This document shows positions 47,301-48,459 of a stretch of 48,459 bases of DNA, piece by piece; the first letter of the stretch is position 1; every line of letters starts with the position of its first letter. The notes under the pieces were generated by a model. The model did no database searches. It saw nothing but the letters and a program-made list of their open reading frames with translations, and was not told the origin of the DNA. This DNA comes from a virus. The position numbers and the translations under genes were made by a program. The stretch lies in IMG/VR virus record IMGVR_UViG_3300032316_000351, positions 1 to 48,459 of that record. One strand, written 5' to 3'.

Positions 47301-47781
47301 GATCCGCCTCGACGCTGCCCGGCTCATACGAAAACGCCGCCGCGACCAGCGGTCGAGCATCAGGAGCAATCTCCGGGTCAACGCTCAGCCACTGCGCCTG
47401 ACTGCGACGCAGCGCCGATGCGGTCATCGCGTGAGGCGCCGTCGAGGAAGGGTGCCCAACCGGCAATAGGTCAGTGTTACGAGGCTCCACACCCTCTCTA
47501 GCCCCGTGAGCAGCCAACGAAAGAAACGCCGACAGCGCCCGAATCGCCGCAAGACGACGAGCCTCGGGCTCAAGCGCGCGGAACTCGTCCAGTGCCCGGT
47601 TCACAACGCGCGCCGCGGACAGATACGTCACCTGGCGCTCAGGCGCGATCATCGCATTGTTGTCACGAAGCAGAGACAGCACGTCACGGCGCAACGAGGA
47701 ACGCTTAGACGGCGAGAAGTTCTTCGCGCGGGCAGGATTACGCGAACCAGCCTCGACAAGACGGTCGATTGGGCTTCTCAC
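38311..47781 (-). CDS. Giant multidomain protein (3156 residues) with ADP-ribosyltransferase-like and HipA-like kinase domains
   Basis: GTG 47781 overlaps the previous stop as GTGA and has GAAGGAG upstream. Layout by approximate residue: 50-160 a DLLPVGHPSS module like that of the preceding gene; 205-268 a GRFA-type small barrel; 669-1067 four tandem about 80-residue repeats; 1370-1560 an ADP-ribosyltransferase-like domain (V-F-R-G-V-D, I-N-F-A-P-S-S-W, then E-H-E-D-V-V-W-G). A kinase-like domain of HipA/PI4K type follows at 1745-1970 (Gly loop G-S-N-K-G-G-T-Y, K in YYVKYP, E in NETLA, N-W-D...D-N, D-P-G-G). Then come barrels at 2040 and 2600, a DUF5710-like module near 2440-2550, and a conserved domain at 2970-3150. 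Domains are joined by Pro/Glu/Ala linkers. It is probably packaged in the capsid or injected; cleavage by the phage protease is possible. Confidence 0.7.
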   Translation of the reverse strand: MRSPIDRLVEAGSRNPARAKNFSPSKRSSLRRDVLSLLRDNNAMIAPERQVTYLSAARVVNRALDEFRALEPEARRLAAIRALSAFLSLAAHGAREGVEPRNTDLLPVGHPSSTAPHAMTASALRRSQAQWLSVDPEIAPDARPLVAAAFSYEPGSVEADHARARLAALPPGSVPAVFVVGDPLKALIADGNSRAARSARARAQRRDRKGRFAEMGAPMRFRMGLPGGGSEMTIGRVVGYPNDGSSLDLQLPDGSVVRVPANKTEGAKAMLPDTALPDGVDSDGPDDAITSDFETVVPEMVGAPAGWRKDESASSDGIDVFTDDEYTITRYSKIDKELGARVNKAGGVNQKNPGTFDLRGGGADPSGKWNKDLPLYEIRSTDGSKRVVGYAQDWADTLGIVEDNSVAADAKKAADADAKAKAEIDDAATAEKVAAWSKKRQAEYDKHVYTRTADLEDQVSRGVDAFGRSVPDNWTAEFPETADSPRKLDAPGSAEERSQWQAEQSGPAAAPSFDRKSTEFIDDIEYTTDLNGDVIRVKQNKGMLEVEGRSFYNWDGVQAALPDIAQERYDKSRERMADALDKVGVDSSIVDMVRNGESRDTISEALSDDEVWSDAQNDLATSGDVDLPQKFQKDRWDATREANDALNRLKDRPEKPEPGASLDGEESVLENHRDIYEGDKVLGKDGEWRTVKTKTSFYDDDNGFGPNSKGRTDITYTDGSTESFLHSDADTKYSVIHSEKNAKFLDTVRKPSSAGDGEDSWPEVQAPYVPDSKSNMPDGTPQPLSHRNFFEDDWVNGDDGKWRKIKSVKRFYDDANGFKPSSTGRTDVVYTDGSTQSFPHSDTSKEYDVIRDPKNAKLPVIPPGKPVESKSTTPEPELIPEPEAQEAPSAEPVVPEGEPELLSHRNINEGDWVRQENGEWRQVTRVERFYDDVNGFKPNSTGRTDVYYKGGLVQSFPHSDTSQEYEIVRDPKNAKLPIIPTGKSAPAVPSAPEGTPEMVSHRRIAEGDWVKGSDSKWRRVKSMNKFFDEQNGYGPNSKGRTDVTYDDGSTQSFRHAEADEEYEVVQAAKPAAPQAAPAPTVETELEPVAIIEEPEAATDSFDFPNVPDGAYKMNLDFFEPEGRVDEDSADYTDDPRVLAQKFSEEQLTEALAEALVNDKSFADSFLEQLDDEPSDDDEDAPKPKKSKPGPKPKKKVNNTATGSGKLAFDGGDEYVPAEALYLALQERGVDIDGLVADMYDSRAGDSQNRDALNESRGEGDSAPLAEIREQEPEVVADELDEILEEESVEEAEPDVYVSQRQLEKLNIAAEISAIDVDELQPGVRELRDFTMQLPIPADESEAGANRAAIAEFLAPALAGVMSDTASDSDKALIASWWGLFQHIDNGDGGVVSTGLREVAKALADYSGIDDSDYNAVSALASEIYKQLGSIDDFKESKSAFAAGEEGSEIYRAFAEILAAGASANQRPVFRGVDMSIFDEDFELYTTEGSVINFAPSSWTWEESTADSYAKRNFKSDDNTAGVVFRLDAGEATSMNIERLSWFFHEHEDVVWGQYVVDSVTKETAPTYGGETKDTYVVNLRPMTTPEWARYNANGDYSSLLSENEYVEMPEGYHDVSPDAYEPEYPEGDNYEGVPEGFTDSPLYLAEMWETNDLIEQLRAGVEDGTGFGSFEYPLDEGYTAQIPVEAIRDALQIQGFDTDEILRDVANAGDGVDADTETDEPDIEPAESIAADEIAAVRDETALSEFDISDWKQVGGQMGSNKGGTYEDADGNRYYVKYPKSDLHAQNETLASALYRAAGVDAAGIYLGRDGNGDLVTVSPMIDGATSDFGSRLDEQDYLEKVQDGFAVDAWLANWDVAGLVFDNVVTDADGNPVRVDPGGALIFRAQGAPKGGAFGNEVTELDTLRDQNKNAQSFAVFGSMSTDQLRESARKLLPMTPDKIEDMVGAIVQDPEQAKELSDKLKARRQYILDYVSLNDEQPETHVNTYVDDEKETPAGVATPEPAGVPDDYTPPAATVDEPSPEPEPTPPTDAYLSSDGTPLQIGMKVRSTKDGLEAEVVKFDKNPKYVFVKDASGKKIVRSTKTLEILTDSDESPASEPEAPEAPEAPSAGEPEDTSTFQSKIDALMALEPVLQGGVGVDAIADALGIEPAVDMYNYLRLRHPAYYDKNPQSVFIPSALLPAIRDGLTSDGRDDIDAIVSDVVLNGPKAAYEYERMPISAAYADIAESLADGENGKYSNADIFDLAKDQRWNIYEAMYSGDSVVDIAPPGGYETPISVSALISVLEDKGWSVPEPKDNAPTMPTPAAPEPAAAEPAVPEAPATPNLESPEEAKARWDADGDSNYVEATKYLESEGWEWREFPNYYALIPPGAEGAKDAPVVVFRDGDFDTDDVELENILETIDKLDTAPDVEETPEPEPAASEPPAADSLDLKLPKMETPGSVVKSVSKSALEAIDYSGTVGDGIEYSIKGDLVSDYNAWGKYDGKVAGVTLTVKGKTFPIKDALKKAGYRYNGDDKSWSIALKPGMGVGTLDDALASIYGGLEKIGPVSGEHYTSFKDDNNDSEPEADVSEPEAAPAAAETADIPTPPPGAPTLPDANGNPIWVGAKVTDAQGNEGTVVKLQPNGTYVDVKFPDETKKARSVKKVVVSGTGDMPVAKSNTPKKSSKPIQTGAPAVVVDEPQSWNQSNFEDVKSMSGAIDYVRQDADSATRGASVATDAGDVEDLDVRVTRVLDQGGDEKLMLKYRLTSWAGAVLAKKVFGDPDVKSTELRIRKLRRDQDGLMRIAPDSAYKNGYGRTYEFTVDTDSGPATVILHRANTSDGANPSSSGPKAFHNLVQVVLPGNATEDDIAKVMTAAGVRDARPAVQEDARVLIENRVLSLFGKKTNPTKNLSGPPREAKLEEIYKKWGFALEDVRVVSGADGRIEYRLPPEVAEKIAKATGVKAILHSITPPSETATGKLLYSGPEDERRAAWLEYYLELFGSPHDGLLSTTSRWTEGIGRNGMSSTSDAVTGGADYVFTAPKGYRPDTTVYSDSYNSRPRIVFRPEAVFERLDMYANKSDKFGKRSNTADIIKNITPYTYELMLKHRLGWSDLDHVLIPEARMRDDLIAALKARGIFSLGGIPIEQIFISKGEALPDISPEERAKLKAAMDKIS
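44570..45772 (-). repeat. Four tandem protein repeats inside the giant gene
   Basis: Four copies begin near 45772, 45430, 45082 and 44790. Each reads H-R-x-x-x-E-G/D-D-W/K-V, then W-R-x-V/I-K/T, F-Y/F-D-D/E-x-N-G-F/Y-x-P-x-S-x-G-R-T-D-V/I, Y-x-x-G-S-T-x-S-F-x-H, E/K-Y-x-V-I/V, and the first three close with K-N-A-K-x. Copies two and three are most alike. Each probably folds as a small SH3-like barrel with a variable linker. DNA periods are about 340, 350 and 290 bases. Confidence 0.8.
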
Positions 47782-48459
47782 TGCTCGACTCCTTCAATGC
47801 GTGGTAGCAAATCCGCGTCCCGAGAAACACGACCGCGGCTAGCGAGTTCGTACGCGCGACGATACGGGTCATCGCCATCGCGCACCGCGCGACGCCAAAC
47901 CGCGCGCAATGGCTCGATCATCTCGTAACCCTCACCGGAAAACTCCGCCAGCGAAAAGATCGCGTGCTCAGGCGACTCATAGTCAGAATGCGTCACCAGA
48001 CGTACAGCGAGCGCTTCCTCGATCGGATCAACTCCCGACGCCGTCACTCCACGAGACGACTTCGGGTGACCAGACGGCAACAGGTCATTGTCCTGCGTGT
48101 AACTCGACTTCGCCGGCCGCCCGGACTTCAACAAACGCAGAAACGCGTTCACGCGCGCCATCGCCCATGCGTCGCGAGGGACGCCAGGGCGATGCGACGA
48201 TGAGTACGCACCAGCACCACGGCGATACACAGCCTTGAGCATCGCAAGAGTCGCCCGGCGACCATCGCCGGCCTTCTCGTTGTGCTTCTCCATCTTGCTT
48301 CGCAGCGCGTCCTCGGTGCGCTTCGAAAACTGAATTGACCTCGCGCTCTTCCGCTCCGCGGAACCAGGAGCGTTACGCTTCGAGCCCTTAATGCGATCCT
48401 TCTTCGGGGCCGGTCGAGACGCCGCCGCGGAAATCGAAATCTCGATCTCCGTCTCGTCA
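47778..48459 (-). CDS. C-terminal part of a head protein (5' end outside the window)
   Basis: The frame is open from the right edge of the window to TGA at 47778 (226 residues seen); an internal ATG at 48293 is not the real start because the text upstream is continuous. The chain contains ATLAMLKAVYRRGAGAYSSS, HRPGVPRDAWAMARVNAFL and DNDLLPSGHPKSS, a block widespread in actinophage head proteins next to portal and protease. A related DLLP-x-GHP-x-S element opens the giant protein that follows. It may be the end of a portal or MuF-like fusion protein; which one cannot be told from this part. Confidence 0.65.
   Translation of the reverse strand, partial: DETEIEISISAAASRPAPKKDRIKGSKRNAPGSAERKSARSIQFSKRTEDALRSKMEKHNEKAGDGRRATLAMLKAVYRRGAGAYSSSHRPGVPRDAWAMARVNAFLRLLKSGRPAKSSYTQDNDLLPSGHPKSSRGVTASGVDPIEEALAVRLVTHSDYESPEHAIFSLAEFSGEGYEMIEPLRAVWRRAVRDGDDPYRRAYELASRGRVSRDADLLPRIEGVEQ

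Noticed and set aside
1-48459. tRNA genes, integrase, lysin, holin and terminase
   Set aside because: I looked for tRNA arms, recombinase and lysozyme/amidase motifs on both strands and recognised none; they are probably outside the window if present.

Overview
The window is a 48 kb piece of a large tailed bacteriophage (siphovirus type). Every convincing gene lies on the minus strand, so transcription runs right to left and the genome reads from head genes (right) through tail genes (middle) to DNA metabolism (left). Several things point to a phage of an actinobacterial host: the head-tail connector, major tail protein and minor tail protein families; an LtfC-like domain; frequent GTG and TTG starts; and strong GGAGG-type ribosome sites. 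Base composition looks moderate, mid-50s percent GC by eye. I cannot name the host genus. No integrase, lysis genes, terminase, tRNA or CRISPR array was seen. Genes are packed with 1 to 20 base overlaps.

Right part (25.5-48.5 kb): a 5'-truncated gene, a 3156-residue multidomain protein, a Cys-rich protein, a 1540-residue protein containing the capsid maturation protease, the major capsid protein with a long acidic N-terminal extension, and a second capsid-like protein. These are followed by the major tail protein, a head-tail adaptor, a small basic protein, the tail terminator, an HK97 gp10-like protein and the frameshifted tail assembly chaperones. The giant protein combines four copies of an about 80-residue repeat, an ADP-ribosyltransferase-like domain, a HipA-like kinase domain, several small beta-barrel-like modules and a conserved C-terminal domain. 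It looks like a packaged, possibly injected, effector polyprotein.

Middle (10.8-25.5 kb): tape measure protein, two large baseplate/minor tail proteins built on a shared beta repeat, a 986-residue fibre, an F5/8 type C minor tail protein and two related GNAT-family proteins.

Left part (0-10.5 kb): a nucleotide and DNA metabolism block. It holds a P-loop dNMP kinase fused to a uracil-DNA-glycosylase-like domain and a thymidylate synthase homologue with Asp at the position that marks dCMP hydroxymethylases. It also holds two zinc deaminases, a family A DNA polymerase, a RuvC-like resolvase, an SNF2-type helicase, a Cas4/RecB-type nuclease and a RecA-like (Sak4-type) recombinase. Two nucleases of HNH/endonuclease VII type, sharing the same kind of N-terminal zinc finger, sit between them. 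The recombinase gene is interrupted by an in-frame amber codon inside its Walker A motif.

Most attention is deserved by four things: the giant effector-like protein, the possible cytosine hydroxymethylation cassette with its kinase-glycosylase fusion, the broken Walker A, and the unusual order and strong hairpin around the major tail gene.
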